Shown: positions 56,853-64,000 of the stretch, one piece after another
Numbering within the stretch: position 1 is the first letter of the stretch
How the letters are laid out: each line of letters opens with the position of its first letter
From: an uncultured bacterium
GTDB lineage: Bacteria; Bacteroidota; Bacteroidia; Bacteroidales; Bacteroidaceae
Direction of reading: 5' to 3'
Length of the DNA stretch: 64,000 nucleotides
NCBI GenBank assembly: GCA_905216095.1
Contig: CAJMSQ010000008.1
Span: forward strand, 1 to 64,000
Notes under the pieces: model-generated
Database searches by the model: none
What the model was told of the DNA's origin: nothing
Seen by the model: only the letters and a program-made list of their open reading frames with translations
Translations under genes and position numbers: made by a program

Positions 56853-59162
56853 TCAGTCCCTTCCGTCTTCGGTGGAATGTGTGGGAACGGGGGTCGGGTC
56901 GGCCCCGGTGCGGGTGCGGAAGCCGGAGTCGCGTAGCTTGGCGTAAGCGCGCAGGTACTTGCGTATGGCCGAGACCATCTCTTGCGTTTCCTGCAGGATA
57001 TTGACGTAGACGAACAATACCGTCATGGATGCCGGGTCGCCGTCGTGCAGGTGGTTCTGTATGCGGTGGTATGCTCCGGAGACGGTGTCCTTGATGCTTT
57101 CGCACCGGCGGCGGAGCATTCTGACGCTTTCGGTGTCGCCGCTGTGCATGACGGCCGTCACTTCGTCGAAGAGTGCGCCGACGCAGGCGCGCAGGGAGTG
57201 GTATTCGTCCGTGTAACGCCCGGGCAGGGGCAGGAAGTTGTTTTCCACATGCTCCTTGCATACCTCGTCGATGCGGCGCAGGTTGTAGAGCATGGACATG
57301 CAGAGGTTGTTGCTCAGGTAGAACCAGGGACTTTTCTCTATGGCCGTCTCGTGCGGCAGGTGGCGCAGGCAGAGCGTCTCCTTGCGCCGGGCGCTTTTCA
57401 GCAGGTTCTTTTGCTGCGCCAGCGCGGTTTCGCTCTTTCGCAGCGCACCCGGGTTCTCCGAGATGAAGGCTGCTGTGATGTTGCGGTAGCTCTGTCCCGC
57501 GAAAGAGAGGAACGCTTCCTGCTGTTCGGTAATGTAGAGCATCAGCAATGGCCAGGTACGGTTTTTGTCCTCGGTGGTGATGATGGTCTGGAAGAGGGTG
57601 TCGCCGCCTTCCTCGTCCTGTTTTTTCCCGAAGCGCCGGTTGCTGTGCACAATCAGGACGACGGTCAGCACGCCTAAGGCGAACATGGCGTAATGGCCGC
57701 CCCAATACATCACGGCCACGATACATCCCGCGCCGATAAAGGCGGCCGCGGCCGTGATGAACCAGCCTCCGATGACCGAGATGACGCCCGTGATGCGGAA
57801 CACGGCGCTCTCGCGACCCCAAGCGCGGTCGGCCAGCGACGTTCCCATGGCCACCATGAACGTGACAAACGTGGTGGAAAGCGGAAGCTTCAGCGAGGTG
57901 CCGAGGGCAATCAGCATACCGGCCAGTACAAGGTTCACCGAACCGCGGATGAGGTCGAACGACGCGCCCGGCTCCATGATGCTTTCTTCGGTGTCGAACC
58001 TTCCGTTCACCCAGCGCCGCACCCGTGCCGGGGTGACGCGCCCGGCCCATGCCAGTCCCGAGAGCGTCCATCTGACCAGGCGGCGCGCAATCCGCGAGGA
58101 GCCGAACATTTCGTCGCCTCCCTGCTGGCTGCCCAGCCCGATTTCGGTCTTCGACACGTTGTGCGCCTTTTTCGACGTGGCGAGCGCCACCACCATGATG
58201 CCGCCCGCGGCGATGAGGAAGCCTACCGGCGTGTCGGCGGGCCCGTTGAGCGAGCCCATCAGGAATCCGTGGGCATCCCCGCCGCCGTTGGCCGCGAAGT
58301 CCCGGTACGCGGAAAGCCCGCTCAGCGGCACACCTATGAAGTTCACGAGGTCGTTCCCCGCGAAAGCCATCGCCAGCGCGAACGTCCCCATCAGCACGAC
58401 GACCTTCAGCACGTTCACCCGCAGGAAGTGCAGTAGTTGCATGAGGACGGTGAAGCCTGCAAGGCTGCCGATGATGATGGACGTGGTATGTGTGTGAATC
58501 CACATCTTCACCTCGGGGGTCATGAATGTCAGGTTCTTCGTGCCTTTAATCAGCAAAAAGTAAAGGATGGCCGTGGCGCACACACCGCCGTACAGGCCGA
58601 TTTTCCAGGTCAGTCGGCTGCGGAAATTGAACGAGAAGATAAGGCGCGAAAGGAACTGCACCACGATGCCGAAGAAGAACGCAATCGCTACCGAAAGGAA
58701 GATGCCGAGGATTATCGTGAGGGCTTTTTCAGTGTTGAGCAGTTCGCTGAGTCCCGGTCCGGCATCGCCCGCCGTCTTGATGACGGCCACGACGAACGTG
58801 GCGCCGAGCAGTTCGAACACCATCGAGACTGTCGTCGATGTAGGCAGGCCGAGTGTGTTGAAGATGTCGAGTATGATGATGTCTGCCACCATTACCGCCA
58901 TGAATATGCACGTCAGCTCGTAGAATGAGAAATGCTCCGGCCGGAATATGCCGTGGCGGGCGATGTCCATCATGCCGTTGCTCATGGCGGCGCCGAGGAA
59001 TACGCCGACGGAGGCCACTGCAAGGATGCGCTTGAAGGATGCTGCTTTCGTCCCGATGGCCGAATTCAGGAAATTGACCGCGTCATTGCTCACGCCAACA
59101 GACAGGTCGAAGACGGCCAGCAGCAGCATGAACAGAACGACGCAAAGAAAAACGGTTTCCAT
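56853..59162 (-). CDS. PiT-family inorganic phosphate transporter with C-terminal PhoU-like domain
   Basis: 769 residues from the ATG at 59162 (METVFLCVVLFMLLLAVFD); the longer frame runs 48 residues into leader sequence. The PiT signature GVSNDAVNFLNSAIGTKAA lies at about 23-41 and its internal repeat AFAGNDLVNFIGVPLSG near 280. About ten transmembrane helices extend to about 525, including a second conserved KLPLSTTFVTFMVAMGTSLADRAW near 430. The last 230 residues are soluble helices (SFAGQSYRNITAAFISEN, TVSGAYHRIQNHLHDGD) that resemble PhoU. It imports phosphate with H+ or Na+. PhoU-like tails on PiT proteins occur in Bacteroidota and may gate or report transport. Confidence 0.9.
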   Translation of the reverse strand: METVFLCVVLFMLLLAVFDLSVGVSNDAVNFLNSAIGTKAASFKRILAVASVGVFLGAAMSNGMMDIARHGIFRPEHFSFYELTCIFMAVMVADIIILDIFNTLGLPTSTTVSMVFELLGATFVVAVIKTAGDAGPGLSELLNTEKALTIILGIFLSVAIAFFFGIVVQFLSRLIFSFNFRSRLTWKIGLYGGVCATAILYFLLIKGTKNLTFMTPEVKMWIHTHTTSIIIGSLAGFTVLMQLLHFLRVNVLKVVVLMGTFALAMAFAGNDLVNFIGVPLSGLSAYRDFAANGGGDAHGFLMGSLNGPADTPVGFLIAAGGIMVVALATSKKAHNVSKTEIGLGSQQGGDEMFGSSRIARRLVRWTLSGLAWAGRVTPARVRRWVNGRFDTEESIMEPGASFDLIRGSVNLVLAGMLIALGTSLKLPLSTTFVTFMVAMGTSLADRAWGRESAVFRITGVISVIGGWFITAAAAFIGAGCIVAVMYWGGHYAMFALGVLTVVLIVHSNRRFGKKQDEEGGDTLFQTIITTEDKNRTWPLLMLYITEQQEAFLSFAGQSYRNITAAFISENPGALRKSETALAQQKNLLKSARRKETLCLRHLPHETAIEKSPWFYLSNNLCMSMLYNLRRIDEVCKEHVENNFLPLPGRYTDEYHSLRACVGALFDEVTAVMHSGDTESVRMLRRRCESIKDTVSGAYHRIQNHLHDGDPASMTVLFVYVNILQETQEMVSAIRKYLRAYAKLRDSGFRTRTGADPTPVPTHSTEDGRD

Positions 59163-59337
59163 GTCTTTACAATGATTTATTGGGTTTCTTTTCCGATGCA
59201 AAGGAATCGGGAAAAGGTTACATAAATGTTGCAAAAAGTTGAACCGTTCGTAAAATATGCTGCGCGGAAAGCCGGTTACGCACATCTTTCCGCCCGTGAA
59301 AAACAAGAAGAACCGTTGTCCGCGTCTGCTGGCCGGT

Positions 59338-60798
59338 TTACCGTGAATCGGTCGCCAGGGTAATGGTAAATTCCAGACCGCCGCCGTTCCGGTTGCGCGC
59401 GGTGATGTTTCCTCCGTGCAGCATGATGGCGTTTTTCACGATGGCCAGTCCCAGCCCCGTGCCGCCGGCTGCGCGTGAACGGCCCTTGTCGATGCGGTAG
59501 AAGCGCTCGAACAGCCGTGGCAGGTGCTCCGCCGGCACGCCGCAGCCGTTGTCGGCGACGGAGAGTGTGATGGTGTCTCCCGTGACGGACGCAGGCCCGA
59601 CGGAAATGCGGTTGCCGCCGCTGTATATGATGGCATTGTCGAGCAGGTTGTTGAAAACGGAGAGCAGGAGCGTCTGGTTGCCGTTCATGTGGATAGGTCC
59701 GGCGATGTCGCAGGTGATGTCGATGCCGCTTTTTTCGGCCCGCGGCCGTTTGTCCGCCACGCACTCGGCAATGATGTCCGCCAAGTCGATGCGTTCCTTG
59801 GTGATGGCTGTTCCTCCGTCGTCCATGCGGGTGATGAGGGATACGTCTGCGAGCAGGCTTTTCAGTCTTTCGCAGTGCGAGATGCTGCGTGCGAGGAAGT
59901 CCATGCGGCGTCCGGCATCCATTCCGGGGTGGTTGATGAGCGTTTCGAGGCAGACCTGGATGGAAGCCACCGGGGTTTTCAGCTCATGATTGATGTTGTT
60001 GGTCAGTTGTTTCTTGATGCGTTCCTTTTCCCGCTGTTCGTGCAGCGCGGCGCGGTGTTCGCGGTCACGGTCCGCGTTGGCCTGCTGCAGTCCTGCATAC
60101 AGGCGGACGATGTGCCTCGATATGCGTCCCAGTTCGTCGTCGGGAAAGGGCTCGACATCCGATATGCGGTCGCCCCTTTCGGCCTTTTCCGCAAAGCGGT
60201 CCAGGCGGATGATGTGCTGTCCGACGCGCCTGGTGGCAAAATACCCGAGGACGCACATGACCAGCGTGACGACTCCCATCATCCACAAGAAGCCATAGTC
60301 GGCGCGGAGCAGGGATACGAGCGTCAGGGTATAGGGTATGGCGGTGCGCACCACGTTTCCGCCGGCGTCGGACGTGGCCGAGTAGAAATAAGTCTCGCCT
60401 GTGCTTTCGCTATGGCGGTGTACGGCGAATCCCGAGCCTTTTGCCCGCGCTTCCCTTATCTCTACGCGGTTGCGGTGATTGGTGTGCGGGATGCTGTCAA
60501 GGATGTTGTCGTAGACAAGATAGCCCTGCTTGTCGAAAAGACTGATGCGCAGGTTGCCGAAAGGCGGGAACTCGTCGCGGCCGAGGTCCCTGATGTCCTT
60601 TCCCTCCCTGATTTGTGTCAGTATGAAGCGGTTGATGAGCTGCATCTGCAGGTTGAGCTCCGTTTGCTTGACTTCTTTTTCGCGGTGGTACTGGAAAAAT
60701 ATGAAACTTCCTACCAGCAGCAGGGAGTAGCCCAGCAGCCAGAGGAACAGCCGTACCGGATAGGTAATCTTTTTATTCAGTGAAGAAACCGTAACCAT
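59338..60798 (-). CDS. Sensor histidine kinase, PhoR-like by context
   Basis: 486 residues from the ATG at 60798, overlapping the end of the response regulator gene by 26 nt. Transmembrane helices at about 16-36 and 167-187 bracket a periplasmic sensor of about 130 residues with no recognised fold. A HAMP-like linker follows, then the phosphoacceptor His271 (NNINHELKTPVASIQ). The ATPase motifs are N box FNNLLDNAI, G1 VADNGCGVP and G2 GGTGLGLAIV. It phosphorylates the adjacent regulator. The phosphate role is inferred from the downstream PiT and porin genes; start overlap suggests translational coupling. Confidence 0.9.
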   Translation of the reverse strand: MVTVSSLNKKITYPVRLFLWLLGYSLLLVGSFIFFQYHREKEVKQTELNLQMQLINRFILTQIREGKDIRDLGRDEFPPFGNLRISLFDKQGYLVYDNILDSIPHTNHRNRVEIREARAKGSGFAVHRHSESTGETYFYSATSDAGGNVVRTAIPYTLTLVSLLRADYGFLWMMGVVTLVMCVLGYFATRRVGQHIIRLDRFAEKAERGDRISDVEPFPDDELGRISRHIVRLYAGLQQANADRDREHRAALHEQREKERIKKQLTNNINHELKTPVASIQVCLETLINHPGMDAGRRMDFLARSISHCERLKSLLADVSLITRMDDGGTAITKERIDLADIIAECVADKRPRAEKSGIDITCDIAGPIHMNGNQTLLLSVFNNLLDNAIIYSGGNRISVGPASVTGDTITLSVADNGCGVPAEHLPRLFERFYRIDKGRSRAAGGTGLGLAIVKNAIMLHGGNITARNRNGGGLEFTITLATDSR

Positions 60799-61474
60799 AG
60801 CCCGAGCGTGTGATGATGTGCTTGCCGTATCGTCCGAGCTTCTGCCGGATGCGTGTGATATTGACGTCGATGACGCGGTCCAGCACCACGACGTCATCGT
60901 CCCAGATGTCGTGGAGCAGGGCTTCGCGTGAGAATATCCGTCCGGGGTGGGAGAGGAGTTTGCTCAGTATTTCGAATTCCTTGCGCGGCATTCTCACTTC
61001 CTTTCCATCGACGGTGCAACTCTTGCGCGAGGGGATAATCACCAGTCCCTCGTAGGCGATGCGCTCTTCGTCGCTTACGGGTGCGGCCGTCGCAGGCGCG
61101 GTGCGTCGCAGCACGGTCCGGATGCGTGCCAGCATGGTCTTGAGCGAATAAGGCTTCGTGATGTAATCGTCTGCCCCGAGGTCCAGTCCGCGGACCATGT
61201 CGTCCTCTGTGTCCCTGGCCGTGCAGAAAATGAGGGGGATGTCGCAGGTGGCGGGGTTGCCCTTCAGGATGGCCGCGAGTTGCAGCCCCGAGATTTCTCC
61301 CATCATGATGTCGAGCAGAATCAGGTCGTATCCGGAGAGGTTGTACGTCAGTGCCTGTTCCGCGCTGTGTGCGGTGTCGGCGGTGTAACCTTCGGCTTCG
61401 AGGTTGAAGCGCAGGGCCTCGCAGAGTGTTTCCTCGTCATCGACTATGAGTATGCGTCTTGCGGAAGTTTTCAT
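60773..61474 (-). CDS. OmpR/PhoB-family response regulator
   Basis: 233 residues. The receiver domain has the acidic pocket Asp12-Asp13, phosphoacceptor Asp55 (LILLDIMMGE), Thr85 and Lys107 (TKPYSL). The winged-helix output domain covers about 135-233 (VRMPRKEFEILSKLLSHPGRIFSREALL, DVNITRIRQKLG). It is the first gene of the operon regulator-kinase-transporter-porin and probably controls that operon. No PHO-box-like direct repeat was evident upstream. Confidence 0.92.
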   Translation of the reverse strand: MKTSARRILIVDDEETLCEALRFNLEAEGYTADTAHSAEQALTYNLSGYDLILLDIMMGEISGLQLAAILKGNPATCDIPLIFCTARDTEDDMVRGLDLGADDYITKPYSLKTMLARIRTVLRRTAPATAAPVSDEERIAYEGLVIIPSRKSCTVDGKEVRMPRKEFEILSKLLSHPGRIFSREALLHDIWDDDVVVLDRVIDVNITRIRQKLGRYGKHIITRSGYGYGFFTE

Positions 61475-61478
61475 GTCG

Positions 61479-61486
61479 CAAAAATA
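61479..61486 (-). promoter_or_regulatory. -7 box directly ahead of the response regulator gene
   Basis: On the minus strand TATTTTTG is followed by GCGAC-like spacing of only 4 nt and then ATG, as at xerC. This suggests a leaderless transcript. No consensus -33, which would suit an activated promoter. Confidence 0.5.
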
Positions 61487-61628
61487 CGAAACATTATGCT
61501 TACGCCGTTTTTGTGTGCACGAAGTTTAATAAAAGTTTAACACCGTCTGTCCGCTCCGGCGCGTGGTCCGGCCGGCCGGTTCGGCATCCGTTCCGTCCGC
61601 ACGGTTCGACAGTCCCGTCCTTATGCAG

Positions 61629-61670
61629 GAAGAGCCGTCCCGACAAGCAGGACGGCTCTTCTTTTATTTT
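61629..61670. terminator. Bidirectional-looking hairpin between two minus-strand genes
   Basis: AAGAGCCGTCC at 61630-61640 pairs with GGACGGCTCTT at 61650-61660 over a 9-nt loop. The T-rich tail (CTTTTATTTTTTT) is on the plus side, while the OmpA gene that should end here reads minus. It may stop antisense transcription or act as a 3' stabilising stem. Confidence 0.6.
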
Positions 61671-61709
61671 TTTCAGCGAGCCTTTGTCAAGGCTTCCGTT
61701 TTTCCGGAA

Positions 61710-62858
61710 TTATTCGCCGAGCGTGCAGATGCTGACGCGGTTCCAGTCGGGCTCCTCGAACATGTTGCCTACGCCTTGGCCTTCGGCCGTGATGCGGCTG
61801 GCGGCAATCTTGTACTTGTTCACGAGGATGCTCTTGACGGCTTCTGCACGGGCCTTTGCGATGCGTGTGTTGATTTCGATGCTGCCTTCGGGAGAAGCAT
61901 AACCCTTGATGGAAACCTTGGCCTTCTTGTGGTTCTTCATGTAAGTGGCGATGCGCTCAACGTTGGGGAGCTGCGAAGCGTCTACCACGCTCTTGCCCTG
62001 ACGGAAGGTCACGTAAGATTCGAGCGTCTTCGTTTCCTTGGTGTTTACAACCTGCTGAACGGCCGGCTTCTTGTTGCGTGCGTCGTTGAGTTCCTGCTGC
62101 AACTGACGGAGCTGTGCGTCCTTGGCGCTGATGGCCTTGTCCTTGTCGCTCACCTGTCCGCGGAGGTCGTTGATTTTGGCGTTCAGGCCGTCCACTTCAG
62201 CTTGGTCGTAAGGACGTACCACCGTGAAGTGGTGTGCGCCGTTGCTGCTCTTGAAGTGGTAAGTTACGCCTGCGGTGAGTTCCAGTGCGGAAGAGTTGAT
62301 GTTCATCTGAGCCTTGTCTACGGCAGGAGCATCCCAGTCCCAAGCCATTGCGGGGCGCAGAGATACGGTCCAAGCCTTGCTTTCGCCAAGGTTGAAGTTG
62401 AAGTTCAGACCCACCTTGCTTGTGGCGGAGTTGAAGCCACCGTCACCGAAGTAGTGGTTGATACCGATACCGGCCATGGCTTCTACCTCGAAGAAGCGGG
62501 GAGTTCCGGTGTAGCCGAAGAAGAGGTTGGAGAGGTTGCCCTTACCGAAGAAAGTGGTGTTCACGTTGTCCACTACGGTATATGAGCCTTCAGCGCCCTT
62601 GCTGCCGCAGATGCCGAGCGTGTTGAAGCCGGCAACGCTCTGTACGCCTACGCTGAATACCGGGGTGATGCCTTTGGTCAGTTCGAGACCGGCAACGCCG
62701 CGTGCGTCACTGAAGACCGAGTGATGGGTGGTGGGGGCAACAGCGCCACCGATGACACCCAGCGACCAGTTGTCGAAGAACTTGTGACCTTCATAACCCT
62801 GTGCGCTTGCGGAGAGACCGGCTACACCCAACATTAAGATAGTAAAAAGTTTTTTCAT
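61710..62858 (-). CDS. OmpA-family protein with barrel, coiled coil and OmpA domain
   Basis: 382 residues with a signal peptide (MKKLFTILMLGVAGLSASAQ). Residues about 25-220 form a barrel (WSLGVIGGAVAPTTH, RFFEVEAMAGIGINHYFG). About 222-265 is a coiled coil (LNAKINDLRGQVSDKDKAISAKDAQLRQLQQEL). The OmpA domain at about 280-380 has VTFRQGKSVVDASQLPNVERIA and VSIKGYASPEGSIEINTRIAKARAEAV. The coiled coil may set trimer or dimer spacing between membrane and wall. Codon use (frequent preferred codons) suggests high expression. It is monocistronic with its own promoter. Confidence 0.92.
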   Translation of the reverse strand: MKKLFTILMLGVAGLSASAQGYEGHKFFDNWSLGVIGGAVAPTTHHSVFSDARGVAGLELTKGITPVFSVGVQSVAGFNTLGICGSKGAEGSYTVVDNVNTTFFGKGNLSNLFFGYTGTPRFFEVEAMAGIGINHYFGDGGFNSATSKVGLNFNFNLGESKAWTVSLRPAMAWDWDAPAVDKAQMNINSSALELTAGVTYHFKSSNGAHHFTVVRPYDQAEVDGLNAKINDLRGQVSDKDKAISAKDAQLRQLQQELNDARNKKPAVQQVVNTKETKTLESYVTFRQGKSVVDASQLPNVERIATYMKNHKKAKVSIKGYASPEGSIEINTRIAKARAEAVKSILVNKYKIAASRITAEGQGVGNMFEEPDWNRVSICTLGE

Positions 62859-62938
62859 AAACAGTTAAATTAATTTAGTTAATAATGTTTTGAACTACCC
62901 ATGCAGGCTAAAATGCCTTTTAACGGGATTCTCGGGTG

Positions 62939-62968
62939 CAAAGATACATATCTTTATTGATAATCAAA
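62939..62968 (-). promoter_or_regulatory. Promoter of the OmpA gene at 61710
   Basis: On the minus strand TTTG (62965-62968), an 18-nt spacer and a perfect TATCTTTG (62939-62946). The leader is about 75 nt. Confidence 0.7.
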
Positions 62969-63026
62969 GCAACCGTTTGATAAATTAGATTTTATAACGT
63001 AATAAAAGACGAAAGAATGGCATAGT

Positions 63027-63058
63027 CTTGCAAGTTTCGTTTCAAAAAGCTAAATTTG
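63027..63058 (+). promoter_or_regulatory. Promoter of the DUF3467 gene
   Basis: CTTG at 63027-63030, a 20-nt spacer and a perfect TAAATTTG at 63051-63058, about 86 nt before the ATG. Confidence 0.75.
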
Positions 63059-63144
63059 TACGCGTAAGTGCCAACCGGAGATGACATTCCGGCCGGCAGT
63101 TCCCTGTAAAATCATTCTATAATACAAACTAAATACACATCGTT

Positions 63145-63468
63145 ATGGCTAACGCAAACAATGACAACCAACTCAAGATTGAACTTTCGCCCGAAGTGGC
63201 CGAAGGTATTTATGCCAACCTGGCTATCATCACGCACTCCAGCGCAGAAGTGGTGCTGGACTTCATCCGCGTGTTGCCGGGTGTCCCCAAGGCCAACGTG
63301 AAGAGCCGCATCGTTCTCGCTCCCGAGCACGCCAAGCGTCTCTTGTTCGCCCTCCAGGACAACGTGGCCAAGTATGAGAAGGCCTTCGGCCCGATCAACC
63401 TGCCCGGGAACGAGCCGCAGGGCGGACGTACCGCCACTCCGTTCGGCGCACCCGAGGGCAACGCATAA
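63145..63468 (+). CDS. DUF3467 family protein
   Basis: 107 residues, MANANNDNQLKIELSPEVAEGIYANLAIITHSSAEVVLDF at the start, which is the DUF3467 hallmark; RIVLAPEHAKRLLFALQDNVAKYEKAFG follows. The tail is Gly/Pro-rich and disordered. The family is widespread in Bacteroidota, its function is not established, and it often lies near transcription or translation genes. It has a good promoter and is followed by element copy 4. Confidence 0.9.
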   Translation: MANANNDNQLKIELSPEVAEGIYANLAIITHSSAEVVLDFIRVLPGVPKANVKSRIVLAPEHAKRLLFALQDNVAKYEKAFGPINLPGNEPQGGRTATPFGAPEGNA

Positions 63469-63545
63469 GCCGGAAAGGCCCGACGACATCCGGCAGGCGG
63501 ATACTTGCGAAAATGTCAAGTAACGCGGTCTGCGGGACGGTCGTT

Positions 63546-63800
63546 GTTTTAACACAATTTGCTTTTGGCGGAAAAATATAGTATATTTGTATGACAGAAG
63601 CAGGGGACGGATTCTTCCGTCCCCTTTTTTGTGTCTGCAGGCCGGGTTTTCCGTGTTTTTTGTCCGCGGGAAAGGTTTTCGCAGATGGCATGTAGTGTGT
63701 TTTACATGCCATGTAGTATTTTTCAGCCCCGTCCTGTGTTCCGGAAAGTGGCTTTTGCCACGTCGTTCCCGCGCGTCGGAAGTTAAAAATGTTAATTCCG
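63546..63800 (+). repeat. Promoter-terminator repeat element, copy 4 (divergent)
   Basis: The most divergent copy. Promoter TTTG 63558-63561, 20-nt spacer, TATATTTG 63582-63589. The hairpin has changed sequence but keeps its form: GGGGACGG with CCGTCCCC, then six T (63603-63630). The GCATGTAG motifs persist as an inverted pair (TGGCATGTAGTGTGTTTTACATGCCA). The tail GTTAAAAATGTTAAT closes the element. The compensatory change in the stem argues for selection on structure. Confidence 0.8.
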
Positions 63801-63808
63801 TCCGGCCG

Positions 63809-64000
63809 TCATGCCCGCGTGATACGCGCCAGATAGTCGTAGTGGTTGCCCTCGCAGAGCAATTCGGCGCGGAAGCCCGCCCGGGCGGCGCTGCGTGCCA
63901 GGGTGGCGAAGTCTATGTAGAGCCAGTCGAAGCGCGGTCCTTTCACCTTGCCGTAGACCATGCGGAAATCGACTTCGCCATAGTACCTTCCGTCCTGTTC
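63809..64000 (-). CDS. C-terminal end of a probable SAM-dependent methyltransferase (partial)
   Basis: The last 63 residues of a gene that continues beyond the window. The fragment reads DFRMVYGKVKGPRFDWLYIDF, then LARSAARAGFRAELLCEGNHYDYLARITRA. The pattern of a WLYID strand, a helix, and GFRAELLxEGxHYDYLARI is like the last part of class I methyltransferase folds common in Bacteroidota. The substrate cannot be told. Confidence 0.55.
   Translation of the reverse strand, partial: EQDGRYYGEVDFRMVYGKVKGPRFDWLYIDFATLARSAARAGFRAELLCEGNHYDYLARITRA

Noticed and set aside
56824-58503. 559-codon frame overlapping the PiT transporter in another minus-strand frame
   Set aside because: Product is His/Arg/Pro-rich without any motif; the transporter frame is certain.

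Overview
The window comes from a Bacteroidota chromosome of the order Bacteroidales. Bacteroidales-type promoters (TTTG, about 20 bp, TAnnTTTG) precede many genes. The translation core runs tRNA-Tyr/Gly/Thr, tuf, tRNA-Trp, secE, nusG, rplK, rplA, rplJ, rplL, rpoB, rpoC. There is a complete Mfa/FimA-type fimbrial operon. Four proteins (genes at 440, 2770, 24885 and 49090) end in C-terminal modules that look like type IX secretion sorting signals, which points to a Prevotella/Paraprevotella-like lineage rather than Bacteroides proper. This placement is inference; no marker gene was compared with a database.

Layout. 1-0.1 kb: 3' end of a 5S rRNA and its terminator. 0.4-4.2 kb: a secreted repeat-rich protein, a 61-aa peptide and a BspA-like leucine-rich repeat protein. 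5.1-9.4 kb: a GH35 beta-galactosidase and a fused double phosphoesterase. 9.7-12.2 kb: an NlpC/P60 peptidase, a CapA-like protein and an MscS channel. 12.5-15.6 kb: rpsU, then on the minus strand a PIN/XRE-ImmA toxin-antitoxin-like pair and a XerC-type recombinase. 16.5-31 kb: a seven-gene fimbrial operon ending in a 2039-residue protein. 31.5-32.6 kb: an AT-rich pair of unknown membrane proteins. 33-46.2 kb: hpf and the translation/transcription core. 46.5-52.6 kb (minus): a split zinc-ribbon gene and a sialidase. 53-55.4 kb: an OmpA protein and a lipoprotein. 55.8-61.5 kb (minus): a phosphate operon (response regulator, histidine kinase, PiT transporter, phosphate-selective porin). 61.7-64 kb: another OmpA protein, a DUF3467 protein and the end of a methyltransferase.

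The most interesting structure is intergenic. Four copies of a roughly 255-bp element (about 15.9, 31.05, 55.5 and 63.55 kb) each carry a complete promoter with a conserved spacer. A GC-rich terminator follows a few tens of bases later, and the downstream half holds inverted-repeat segments and a conserved tail. The hpf promoter shares the same spacer, and a fragment resembling the element tail lies just upstream of it. A second family, a 21-bp-period repeat, occurs at 4.75 and 48.83 kb. Other candidates are an A6 tract splitting one gene, a G8 tract inside a signal-peptide region, and an operator-like inverted repeat over the XRE-ImmA promoter.

Functionally the window combines housekeeping expression machinery with host-facing surface functions: fimbriae, sialic acid and galactose release, peptidoglycan handling and phosphate uptake. 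Starts were moved to the codon preceding a signal peptide or conserved domain where the longest frame was implausible.
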